22,787 nucleotides of DNA, from assembly GCA_030679805.1 (NCBI GenBank), contig JAUXST010000498.1, positions 1-22,787 on the forward strand. The letters are read 5' to 3'. This DNA comes from Reyranella sp. GTDB lineage: Bacteria; Pseudomonadota; Alphaproteobacteria; Reyranellales; Reyranellaceae. The notes under the pieces are model-generated. The model did no database searches, had not been told where the DNA came from, and saw nothing but the letters and a program-made list of their open reading frames with translations. A program made the position numbers and the translations under genes. Of this stretch, positions 14,207 to 21,620 are shown one piece after another. The first letter of the stretch is position 1, and each line of letters starts with the position of its first letter.

Positions 14207-15274
14207 CTAGTACGAGAAGGGCCAAACCCGGAAATAGCTCCGGATATTCCTCCACAGTCGATTGAGCCCCTCGGGCTCGACGATCAAAAAGAAGATAATG
14301 AGCCCGCCGAACACACCCAGCCTCAGACCTGAGATGACGTTCGCCATCTCGGCCGTGGTGAAGAACAGCGATCCCACGTTCTCCATGAAGATACGGATCA
14401 CAATGGGCAGCAATGTGACGAAAATCGCCCCAAAGATCGTTCCCAGCACCGAGCCTAGCCCGCCGATGATGATCATGGCGAGGTAGTCGATCGAGACGAT
14501 GAGCTGGAACTGCTCGTAGTTGGCGATGCCGAAATAATAGGTGTAGAGCACGCCGCAGACACCCGCATAGAAGGACGAGATGGCGAAGGCCAGAAGCTTG
14601 TAGCGGTAGATGTTGATGCCGATGATCTCGGCCGCGATATCCTGGTCGCGGACCGCCACGAAGGCGCGGCCGATGCGGCTACGCACCAGGTTCAGCGTCG
14701 CCACGATGGCGACGACTGCGAAGAACAGCAGGAAGAAATACAGGCGGCCCTGGGTGTTGAAGGTGAATCCGAACAGGTTCGGCCGGCCGACCTCGATGGA
14801 GGCCTGCGCGCCGCCCGAGATCGCCGGCACGTGATTTATGGTCCATTCGATAATGAGCTGTCCGGCCAGGGTGGCGATCGCGAGATAGAGGCCCTTGATG
14901 CGCAGGCTGGGCATGCCGACGATCACGCCTATCAGCGCTGCCATCAGCCCGCCGGCCGGCAGCGTCAGCCAAAATGGCAGGCCGAGCTTCACCGCGAGAT
15001 TGGCCGCCGTGTAGGCGCCGACCGACATGAATGCGCCATGGCCGATCGAGATCTGGCCGGTGTAGCCCACCAGGATGTTGAGCCCGAGCGCGCCCACGAT
15101 GGCGATGAAGATCAGGTTCAGGATCGACAGGTAATATTCGTGGACCGTGAGCGGTACGATCACCACGAAGATCAACGCCAGTATCACGACCGTCCATTTG
15201 GCGATGGGCAGCGGATAGAGCGCCATGTCGGCGCCGTAGCTCGTCTTGAAGACTCCGGACTCGCGGTGAAACAT
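14207..15274 (-). CDS. livM: Branched-chain-amino-acid-type ABC transporter permease, LivM type
   Basis: This 355-residue inner-membrane permease has about nine to ten hydrophobic segments. The LivM pattern is clear in NILVGYTGQISIGHGAFMSVGAYTAA (~76-101), LRIKGLYLAIATLA, the cytoplasmic coupling loop VRDQDIAAEIIGINIYRYKLLAF, and the IIIGGLGSVLGTIFGAI stretch near the end. The frame is open upstream to 15544, but ATG 15274 is the likely start: it lies two bases after the livH stop and the upstream part is only the out-of-frame shadow of livH. The hydrophilic N-terminus (MFHRESGVFKTSYG) is slightly longer than in E. coli LivM homologues. It pairs with LivH as the membrane pore. Confidence 0.9.
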   Translation of the reverse strand: MFHRESGVFKTSYGADMALYPLPIAKWTVVILALIFVVIVPLTVHEYYLSILNLIFIAIVGALGLNILVGYTGQISIGHGAFMSVGAYTAANLAVKLGLPFWLTLPAGGLMAALIGVIVGMPSLRIKGLYLAIATLAGQLIIEWTINHVPAISGGAQASIEVGRPNLFGFTFNTQGRLYFFLLFFAVVAIVATLNLVRSRIGRAFVAVRDQDIAAEIIGINIYRYKLLAFAISSFYAGVCGVLYTYYFGIANYEQFQLIVSIDYLAMIIIGGLGSVLGTIFGAIFVTLLPIVIRIFMENVGSLFFTTAEMANVISGLRLGVFGGLIIFFLIVEPEGLNRLWRNIRSYFRVWPFSY

Positions 15275-15276
15275 GG

Positions 15277-16170
15277 CTACACGCGCTCGATCTGGCGACG
15301 GCCAAAGATGCCGTAGGGCCTGACCATGAGGACCAGGATCATCAGCACGTAAGGCGCGAAGTCCTTGGTGCCGCCACCGACATAGGGATCGAGGTAGCCG
15401 GCCGCTAGGCTCTCGACGATGCCGATAATCAGCCCACCGACCAGCGCGCCGCCGATCGAATCTAGGCCGCCCAGGATCACCACCGGGAACACTTTCAGCC
15501 CGACCAAGGCAAGCTGCACGTCGACGCCCAGCATGCTGCCCCATACCACGCCGCCTAGCGCTGAGACGATGCCAGCCATCGCCCAGGCGAGCGCGAAGTA
15601 GCGCTCGACATTGATGCCCATGGCCTGCGCCACCTGCTGGTTGTCGGCGACGGCGCGCATGGCCACGCCCATGCGGCTCTTCTTGAAGAACCAGTTGAAG
15701 ACGACGAAGAACAGGAGCGCCACCGCGGCACCCACGACCTGGATCGGCGGCAAGCTGGCGGGGCCGATCGCTATGGGCTCGTCGCCGATCGGCAATGGCA
15801 GGTTGCGCGTCTCGATGCCGAAGATCAGCGGCCCCCAGCCGCGCAGCACGGCGGCGACGCCGATGGTCGCCATGATGACGGCCACTACCGGCCGGCCGAG
15901 CAATGGCCGCAGCACGACCTTTTCCAGGCCGAAACTGAAGCCGATCATCGCCAGCACGACAACGACGACGGCAGCGATCAGAGGCGCCTCGAAGCCCAGC
16001 GCGGTCACCACGATCAGGCCTGCCAGCATGACGAACTCGCCCTGCGCGAAGTTGATGGCGTCGGTTGCCTTGTAGACTAGCACGAAGCCGAGCGCGATCA
16101 GCGAATACATCAACCCGATCGAGGCGCCGCTCAGGACCAGTGCGAAGGCGAATTCCAGGTCTTCGGACAT
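15277..16170 (-). CDS. livH: Branched-chain-amino-acid-type ABC transporter permease, LivH type
   Basis: This 297-residue membrane permease is hydrophobic throughout, with about eight segments. The family signature YKATDAINFAQGEFVMLAG lies at ~33-51, the coupling loop MRAVADNQQVAQAMGINVERYF in the second half, and VILGGLDSIGGALVGGLIIG near the C-terminus. GAGGAG sits a few bases before the ATG. The start is 9 bases after the acyl-CoA synthetase stop and the stop is two bases before livM, so the genes form one transcript with probable translational coupling. Confidence 0.92.
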   Translation of the reverse strand: MSEDLEFAFALVLSGASIGLMYSLIALGFVLVYKATDAINFAQGEFVMLAGLIVVTALGFEAPLIAAVVVVVLAMIGFSFGLEKVVLRPLLGRPVVAVIMATIGVAAVLRGWGPLIFGIETRNLPLPIGDEPIAIGPASLPPIQVVGAAVALLFFVVFNWFFKKSRMGVAMRAVADNQQVAQAMGINVERYFALAWAMAGIVSALGGVVWGSMLGVDVQLALVGLKVFPVVILGGLDSIGGALVGGLIIGIVESLAAGYLDPYVGGGTKDFAPYVLMILVLMVRPYGIFGRRQIERV

Positions 16171-16179
16171 TCCCGCTCC

Positions 16180-18120
16180 TCAGGCCGCGCGCCGGACAGG
16201 CTCGCCCGGTGTCATGTCGTGGATTGCGATGGTCGAGTTCAAGGTCGACTTGCGGCCGTCCTCGAAAGTGATCTCCATGGTGACGTCGACTTCGGATTTC
16301 CCGCTGTAGAACGCCTCTATGACATCAGCGTACTTTTCCGCGACGAAACGCCGGCGCACCTTGCGCGTCCGGGTCATCTCGGCGTCGTCGGCGTCGAGTT
16401 CCTTGTTCAGCAGCAGGTAGCGCTTGACCTGCTGGACGTCGGGCAGTGTGGCATTGGCCTTGGCGATCTCGGCACCGATCAGCGCCGCCACCTCAGGCTT
16501 GCGGCTGAGATCCATGAAGCTGGTGTAGGCGATGCCGCGCTTCTCGGCCCAGGTTCCCGCGGTCTGGATGTCGATGGCGATCATCGCCGCCACGAACGGT
16601 CGCTGGTCGCCGAAGGCCACGGCCTCGCGAATGAACGGGCTGAATTTCAATTTGTTCTCGATGAACTGCGGCGCGAAGGCCGAACCGTCGGCGAGCTTTC
16701 CGACATCCTTGGCCCGGTCGATGATGACAAGATGGCCCTGCTTGTCGAAGAACCCGGCATCCCCGGTCTTCAGCCAGCCGTCCGCCGTCATCGTTTCGCG
16801 CGTCGCCTCTTCCTGCTTGAAATAACCGACGAAGACATTCGGTCCCTTGAGCAGGACCTCGCCCCGGTCGTCGATCTTGATGTCGATGGACGGGATCGGC
16901 CGGCCCACGGTATTTGGGTTGGCCTCGGAATCGGGTTGGCAGGAGATCATCGCCGACGCTTCGGTGGCGCCATAGACCTGCTTCAGGTTGATGCCGAAGG
17001 AACGGAAGAAACGGTAGGTGTCGGGCCCAAGCGGCGCGCCGCCGGTGTAGCACCAGCGTGCGTTGCGCAGCCCGAGCTGGTCGCGCACCGGGCCGTAGAC
17101 CAGAATTTCACCGAGCGCGAGGCCCAGCCGGTCGACCAACGACGTCGGCTTGCCATCGGACCGGTCGAGCTCGCAGCGTTCCGCCAGGCCGCGGAAGAAA
17201 TCGAAGATGCGGCGCTTGAAGGGTGTGGCATCGTCGCCCTTGATCTGCATCTGGGTCAGCATGTTCTCCCAGATGCGAGGCGGTGCCAGCATGGCGTTGG
17301 GACCGAGTTCGCGCAGGTCGCGCTGCACGGTCTCGGGGTTTTCCGGGCAATTGGCCGTCAGCCGGGCGGCCAGCGCCATGCCCAACGTGAAGGCGGCGTC
17401 GCCCACCCAGGCCATCGGCAGGTAGGATAGCCAGTTGTCGCCTTGTTTGACTTCGTTCACTTCCATGAACGCCTGGGCCGCCGCCACCATGTTGCGATGA
17501 CTGAGCATCGCGCCTTTCGGCGTGCCTGTGGTTCCCGAGGTGTAGGCGATCATCGCCGTGTCGTCGGGTTCGCCCTTGGCGAGTTCGGTATCATAGAAAC
17601 CCGGGTTCGCCTTGCCGAAGACGCGCCCAGCCTCGATCACACTGGCAAAGGATTGCAGGATCGGATCATCGTAGGACCACAGGCCGCGCGGATCGTCGAA
17701 CACGATCAATCGCAGGCGCGGAAGTTTGTCCTTGAGCGACAGCGCCTTGTCGACCTGTTCCTGGTCTTCGGCCACGATGACCGAGGTCTCGGCGTGGCTC
17801 AGTACATAGACCAGCTCCGAGGCGATCGAATCCTGATACACCGGCACCGATATTCCGCCCAGCACCTGCGACGAGAGCTGCGCGAAGTAGAGTTGCGGCC
17901 GGTTGTCGCCGATGACCGAAAGCTTGTCGCCGCGCTTGAAGCTGAGCGACGCCAGTCCGAGCGCGAAGTCCCGTACGTTATCGCGGTAGGCCGTCCAGCT
18001 GTAGGTCTGCCAGACGCCTCTGGTCTTTTCGCGGATGCCGGCGCCATCCGGATCGATCTCGGCATTGCGTTGCAGCAGTTTGGGCAATGTCGTCATGCCG
18101 AGCGAACTCTCCGCACTCAT
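16180..18120 (-). CDS. AMP-dependent long-chain-type acyl-CoA synthetase embedded in the Liv operon
   Basis: This 646-residue AMP-forming ligase would activate a carboxylic acid with ATP and CoA. The P-loop-like motif YTSGTTGTPKG lies at 193-203, followed by QVYGATEASAM, GWLKTGDAGFF and IIDRAKDVGK. The C-terminal hinge/lysine motif is MTRTRKVRRRF, with K587 in the place of the catalytic lysine that other ligases have in PKTRSGK. It resembles the FadD15/long-chain branch. The frame is open another 330 codons upstream, but that is the shadow of livG; ATG 18120 overlaps the livG stop as ATGA. Its position between livG and livH suggests that imported acid is immediately made into a CoA ester. The exact acid (aromatic, aliphatic or terpenoid) is not readable. 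Confidence 0.9.
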   Translation of the reverse strand: MSAESSLGMTTLPKLLQRNAEIDPDGAGIREKTRGVWQTYSWTAYRDNVRDFALGLASLSFKRGDKLSVIGDNRPQLYFAQLSSQVLGGISVPVYQDSIASELVYVLSHAETSVIVAEDQEQVDKALSLKDKLPRLRLIVFDDPRGLWSYDDPILQSFASVIEAGRVFGKANPGFYDTELAKGEPDDTAMIAYTSGTTGTPKGAMLSHRNMVAAAQAFMEVNEVKQGDNWLSYLPMAWVGDAAFTLGMALAARLTANCPENPETVQRDLRELGPNAMLAPPRIWENMLTQMQIKGDDATPFKRRIFDFFRGLAERCELDRSDGKPTSLVDRLGLALGEILVYGPVRDQLGLRNARWCYTGGAPLGPDTYRFFRSFGINLKQVYGATEASAMISCQPDSEANPNTVGRPIPSIDIKIDDRGEVLLKGPNVFVGYFKQEEATRETMTADGWLKTGDAGFFDKQGHLVIIDRAKDVGKLADGSAFAPQFIENKLKFSPFIREAVAFGDQRPFVAAMIAIDIQTAGTWAEKRGIAYTSFMDLSRKPEVAALIGAEIAKANATLPDVQQVKRYLLLNKELDADDAEMTRTRKVRRRFVAEKYADVIEAFYSGKSEVDVTMEITFEDGRKSTLNSTIAIHDMTPGEPVRRAA

Positions 18121-18938
18121 GCTCCGCCTCCGCCCTTGCTCTTGCCGAGATAGGCTTCGATGACCTGGGGATTGCGCTGCACTTCCTCGGGCGTGCCAAC
18201 GGCGATGCGCCGGCCGCGATCGAGCACGACGACCTTGTCGGAGATGTCCATGACCACGCCCATGTCGTGCTCGATCAGGACGACGGTCACACCGCGCTCC
18301 TGATTGACGTCGAGAACGTAGCGAGCCATGTCCTCCTTCTCGTCCTGGTTCATGCCGCCCATCGGTTCGTCGAGCAGCAGCACTTTCGGCTCCGCCGCCA
18401 GCGCCCGCCCCAGCTCGACGCGCTTGCGCAGGCCATAGGCCAGCGCCGAGGTCGGCTGCTTGCGCAGATCCTGCAGCTTCAGAAACTCGATGATTTCCTC
18501 GACCGCCTCGCGGTGGGCGATGTCCTCCTTCTGCGCCATGCCCCAGTAGATGACGCTCGACAGCACGCCCGCCTTCATCCGCACGTGGCGACCGAGCATG
18601 AGGTTGTCGAGCACGGTAAGTCCGCTGAACAGGGCGATATTCTGGAAAGTGCGGGCGATGCCCAGGGCGGCAACGTCGCTCGGCTTCTTCTGGGTGATAT
18701 CCTGGCCTTCGAGGACGACCCGGCCGGTGTCGGGTTTGTAGAAGCCCGAGATCATGTTGAGCAGCGATGTCTTGCCCGCACCGTTGGGGCCGATGATGGA
18801 AACGATGCCGCCGCGCGGAACTTCGAGGGAAACGTCCTGAACGGCGGTCACACCGCCGAACCGCTTGGACACCCCTTCGACCACGAGCTGATTGTCGCCC
18901 TCTCGCGCAACCGCGCGCTGGGCAGACGCGCCCACCAT
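18117..18938 (-). CDS. livG: Branched-chain-amino-acid-type ABC transporter ATP-binding protein, LivG type
   Basis: This 273-residue ATPase subunit is the first gene of the transporter operon. Walker A GPNGAGKTS is at 50-58, the Q-loop in ARTFQNIALF (95-104), Walker B VLLLDEP with D190/E191, and the switch His in LIEHDMG. The ABC signature reads LAYGLRKRVELG rather than the usual LSYGQQRRLEIA, so the canonical LSGGQ-like core is relaxed, as in many LivG proteins paired with a synthetase. AGGGAGGA lies 3 bases before the ATG. Its stop overlaps the synthetase start by four bases (ATGA). Transcription probably begins in the 130-base gap shared with the divergent deacetylase gene. Confidence 0.9.
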   Translation of the reverse strand: MVGASAQRAVAREGDNQLVVEGVSKRFGGVTAVQDVSLEVPRGGIVSIIGPNGAGKTSLLNMISGFYKPDTGRVVLEGQDITQKKPSDVAALGIARTFQNIALFSGLTVLDNLMLGRHVRMKAGVLSSVIYWGMAQKEDIAHREAVEEIIEFLKLQDLRKQPTSALAYGLRKRVELGRALAAEPKVLLLDEPMGGMNQDEKEDMARYVLDVNQERGVTVVLIEHDMGVVMDISDKVVVLDRGRRIAVGTPEEVQRNPQVIEAYLGKSKGGGGA

Positions 18939-19068
18939 GAATCCTCCCTACATCGCACTCTTTGTCGTGCTTATATTTGGAGGGATCATGCAGGCTCCCG
19001 TGGGCGAAGGCAACAAATCTGCCTAAGCTCCGGGGCACCGCCCAGAGACATCGACGGGAGACCGCCAT
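18939..19068. promoter_or_regulatory. Divergent promoter region between livG and the deacetylase gene
   Basis: This 130-base intergenic region must serve the long minus-strand operon and the plus-strand deacetylase. It holds an AT-rich patch TTATATTT (18971-18978), a candidate -10 for either direction, but no matching -35 at 16-18 bases was found. The livG ribosome site (18942-18949, minus) and a plus-strand GGAGGG (18979-18984) in front of a 12-codon ORF also lie here. Confidence 0.5.
18988..19026 (+). CDS. Possible 12-codon leader ORF upstream of the deacetylase gene
   Basis: ATG at 18988 is preceded by GGAGGG, leaving 3 bases between them, and opens a 12-codon frame (MQAPVGEGNKSA) ending in TAA. 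It ends 42 bases before the deacetylase ATG. No run of a single amino acid suggests attenuation. It may be a regulatory leader peptide or simply chance, so confidence is low. Confidence 0.2.
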   Translation: MQAPVGEGNKSA

Positions 19069-19926
19069 ATGCCACGCCACATCGTTTGCCTGACTTTCGA
19101 TCACGACCACCTGTCCGGCTTCATTGCACGCGGTATGACGTCGCCCACCGCGATCTCGCGCGGCGAGTACGACATGGTGGTCATTCCCCGCCTCATGACG
19201 CTATTCGCCCGCTACGGCGTAAAGGCGACCTTCTTCACCCCCGGCCATACGATCGACAGTACGCCGGAAGCGGTGATGCCCTACGTTGAGGCAGGGCACG
19301 AACTCGCCCATCACGGCTGGACCCACCGTCTGCCCGTCTCGCTTTCCCGCGAGGAGGAAGAAGAGGAGATCGTGCGCGGCAACGAGTCGATCAAGCGGAT
19401 CAGCGGACAGCCCGCACGTGGCTACCGCTCACCCGCCTGGGATCTCTCCCCGCACTCGATCGAATTGCTCCTGAAGCACGGCATCCAGTACGACAGCTCG
19501 ATGATGGGCCACGACTACGACTGCTACTATGCCCGCCAGGGCGACGTGGCCGAGCTGAAGAAGCCTTTCGTACGCGGCCGCGAGACCAAGCTGGTCGAGA
19601 TGCCGATCAGCTGGTCGCTCGACGACTTCCCTCACTTCGAATACATGAGGCTTCCGAACGGCTCGGTCCAGCAGGGCCTGATGAATGCATCGGGTGTGCT
19701 CGAAAACTTCGTCGACGACTACACCTACATGACCCGAGTCTGCGACTTCGGCATCCTGACCTACACCTTCCATCCGCATGTGATCGGCCGCGGCCATCGC
19801 ATGATGATGCTGGAGCGCCTGATCCAGCGCCTGATCGAGGGCGGCGCCATATTCTCGACCATGGAGGACGCCATGCAGGAGTGGCTGGCGAGCCAGGGTC
19901 GCGGACGCAAGGCCGCGGCAGACTGA
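19069..19926 (+). CDS. Polysaccharide deacetylase (NodB-fold) family hydrolase, PuuE/HpPgdA-like
   Basis: This 285-residue cytoplasmic protein has no signal peptide. It carries the metal-dependent NodB fold: TFDHDH (9-14) supplies the catalytic and metal aspartates D11/D13, and GHELAHHGWTH (76-86) the metal histidines, followed by GYRSPAWDLSPHSIELL and a late FHPHVIGRGHRM motif with a conserved His. This set is typical of the subgroup with allantoinase PuuE and Helicobacter HpPgdA rather than secreted chitin deacetylases. Absence of export suggests hydrolysis of a small cyclic amide or N-acyl compound in the cytoplasm. GGGAG lies 8 bases before the ATG. It is divergent from the Liv/acyl-CoA synthetase operon and ends one base before the convergent DehI-like stop. 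No purine-degradation genes are nearby to support allantoinase. Confidence 0.88.
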   Translation: MPRHIVCLTFDHDHLSGFIARGMTSPTAISRGEYDMVVIPRLMTLFARYGVKATFFTPGHTIDSTPEAVMPYVEAGHELAHHGWTHRLPVSLSREEEEEEIVRGNESIKRISGQPARGYRSPAWDLSPHSIELLLKHGIQYDSSMMGHDYDCYYARQGDVAELKKPFVRGRETKLVEMPISWSLDDFPHFEYMRLPNGSVQQGLMNASGVLENFVDDYTYMTRVCDFGILTYTFHPHVIGRGHRMMMLERLIQRLIEGGAIFSTMEDAMQEWLASQGRGRKAAAD

Positions 19927-19927
19927 G

Positions 19928-20716
19928 CTACAGGGCAGTGCCCCGGGCGACGCGGATCGCCCGGCAGATCGTCACCATCTTGCCGATGGCGTGATCGACG
20001 AAGGTTGTCACGCCTCCTTCGATCCTGTCTGCCGAGGTGGGCCGTTCCGCCGAGATGGCCCGTGCTAGGCCCCTTGCCGATTGATGCGCAGCCGTGCGAT
20101 TGGCGGTGATCGCCCGGTCGAGCGAACCATTGGCCTGCGCCTCTTTCAGCACCGTCTCGACTTTGCTCAGGAAGGCCGGCGCATGGGCAAGGTGGCGATA
20201 CATGCTGGCCAGGATGAATTGCCGCGGGTCGCCGAAGCGGTTGAGTCGCAGCACCAGCGCCCAGGTCTCCAGAGATACATCGGCCTCCGATGTCAGGGGC
20301 GGCAGCGTCATACCGGGGGCCGGTAGCCGCGGTCCACCGGCCGGAGCCGGCCCTTCGGTCGCCTCGCCGCGCAGCCAGGCCACCAGCGCACCCAAGGCGA
20401 ACATATTGATGGTGTTGGAATGGTCGTAGCTTGCCAGCACCGCATCGACGCTCCCCGGCTGCTCGCCGGCAAGGCTGGCGAGCTTCGGGACGATCATGGT
20501 CTCGCGAAATAGCCGGGCTGCCTCGTCGGGAATTCCGGCCAGATACAGCGGCCTTACGGCGCTCCAGGCCCACGGCAAGGCACCCTCAAAGGTCGCGAGG
20601 TGACGCCACACCAGATTGACCACACGAACGCCCACGGTGGCGCGGATGTCAGCGAAAAGATCGGCAATCTCGCCAGTCGCCGATGCCTCGGCGACGGCTG
20701 GGAACGGATCGTTCAC
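19928..20716 (-). CDS. DehI-fold (group I 2-haloacid dehalogenase family) protein
   Basis: This 262-residue, mostly helical protein shows the internal duplication of the DehI family: one copy around VRVVNLVWRHLATFEGALPWAW (30-51) and a second around ILASMYRHLAHAPAFLSKV (168-186). DehI hydrolyses both isomers of 2-haloacids. Aligned from memory with Pseudomonas DehI, N101 matches the active-site Asn (N114), but the catalytic Asp (D189) seems to fall on M172, so classical dehalogenation is doubtful. The start is GTG 20716, overlapping the PhyH stop as GTGA; longer in-frame starts up to 21004 only read the PhyH shadow. A long Pro/Gly-rich linker (119-140) joins the two repeats. It is the last gene of the CoA-transferase/ECH/PhyH operon. 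The family call is fairly sure; the reaction is not. Confidence 0.72.
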   Translation of the reverse strand: MNDPFPAVAEASATGEIADLFADIRATVGVRVVNLVWRHLATFEGALPWAWSAVRPLYLAGIPDEAARLFRETMIVPKLASLAGEQPGSVDAVLASYDHSNTINMFALGALVAWLRGEATEGPAPAGGPRLPAPGMTLPPLTSEADVSLETWALVLRLNRFGDPRQFILASMYRHLAHAPAFLSKVETVLKEAQANGSLDRAITANRTAAHQSARGLARAISAERPTSADRIEGGVTTFVDHAIGKMVTICRAIRVARGTAL

Positions 20717-21594
20717 TCCGCCGCCTGTTTGGAATCCTGTCCGATCACGGTGAAGAACGAGGCCGTCTTGGGCTGCTTGGGCAATTCGATCAGCCCTTCC
20801 TTCAGCCGCGCGAATTTTGCTTCCGTGCCGCGCACGATGCGGCCCTCGTTGAGGCTCGGCATCGGATTGCGCGCGATCGGCACGGCGTCGGCGGCGGTAT
20901 AGACGCAGATATAAAGGCCGCGCGACTTGTCCGACCCATTGGCGGCCGAACCATGCAGCAATCTCGTGTGCATGAGACAGACGCTGCCGGCCTTGCCGAA
21001 GCACGGCACGGATTGCGCCAGCGCCTTCTTCTCCTCGTCGGCCGCCACTGCGCCGGTGAAGCGGTCGCCATCGAACAGCGACAGTACCGGGCCCTTGTGC
21101 GAGCCCGGCATGACTGTGAGCGCGCCGTTGCTCTCATCGATGTCATCGAGGAACAGCAGGGCCGTCACGATGTCGTCGTTGGTGTGCGGCGTGTAGGAGA
21201 AGTCCTGGTGGTAGGACACCTCGGTCTTGGCCCCGGGCAGCTTCAGGTTGATCTTGCAGTGGTGGAACTTGAGGTTCGGACCGACCAACTCGGCCACCAT
21301 GTCCACCATCCGCGCGTCGAGCATGACCTCGCGATAGGCTTCGGAAATGTCGGACGGATTATTGATCCGCCGCAGCGCCGGCTTTTCCGCAGTGTGCTCG
21401 ACGCCCATGTCGTAACGCGGCCGGCCGTCGACCGTGGGCGGCCCGAACGGGGCCGAATGCGCCCTGCTCAACTCGACCCAGGAGGCGATCTCCGCCTTCA
21501 GGGCGGCAAGCTGGGCCGGCGTGACGGCCTCCTCGGCCACGAGGTAGCCATCACGCCAGAAGGCATCGCGCTGTTCCCGGGTCAGTACCGCCAT
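20713..21594 (-). CDS. Phytanoyl-CoA dioxygenase (PhyH) family oxygenase
   Basis: This 293-residue non-haem iron, 2-oxoglutarate-dependent oxygenase would hydroxylate an unactivated carbon. The iron ligands are H129 and D131 in SYHQDFS and H214 in RLLHGSA; R225 in SDKSRG is the expected 2-oxoglutarate anchor. The double-stranded beta-helix strands around ALLFLDDIDESNGALTVMPGSH (145-166) are typical. Family members act on acyl-CoAs, amino acids or natural products, so the substrate is open; the neighbouring CoA-transferase and crotonase favour an acyl-CoA. A very strong site, AAAGGAGG, lies 5 bases before ATG 21594. The frame is open far upstream, but that part is the shadow of the ECH gene. 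The gap to the ECH gene is 26 bases, and the stop overlaps the DehI-like start by four bases. Confidence 0.9.
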   Translation of the reverse strand: MAVLTREQRDAFWRDGYLVAEEAVTPAQLAALKAEIASWVELSRAHSAPFGPPTVDGRPRYDMGVEHTAEKPALRRINNPSDISEAYREVMLDARMVDMVAELVGPNLKFHHCKINLKLPGAKTEVSYHQDFSYTPHTNDDIVTALLFLDDIDESNGALTVMPGSHKGPVLSLFDGDRFTGAVAADEEKKALAQSVPCFGKAGSVCLMHTRLLHGSAANGSDKSRGLYICVYTAADAVPIARNPMPSLNEGRIVRGTEAKFARLKEGLIELPKQPKTASFFTVIGQDSKQAAE

Positions 21595-21599
21595 GGCCG

Positions 21600-21607
21600 C
21601 CTCCTTT
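21600..21607 (-). promoter_or_regulatory. Near-perfect Shine-Dalgarno that fixes the PhyH start
   Basis: AAAGGAGG on the minus strand, 5 bases from ATG 21594, is the strongest ribosome site seen in this window. It rules out the much longer upstream frame. Confidence 0.6.
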
Positions 21608-21620
21608 AGCGTCCGATCAC

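Noticed and set aside
15275..15544. A 90-codon N-terminal extension of LivM
   Set aside because: The extra part is the out-of-frame shadow of livH. ATG 15274 directly follows the livH stop and gives a normal LivM.
18121..19110. A fusion of a 330-residue domain to the acyl-CoA synthetase
   Set aside because: The upstream part reads through livG in another frame and has no domain pattern. ATG 18120 in the ATGA overlap gives a standard-length synthetase.
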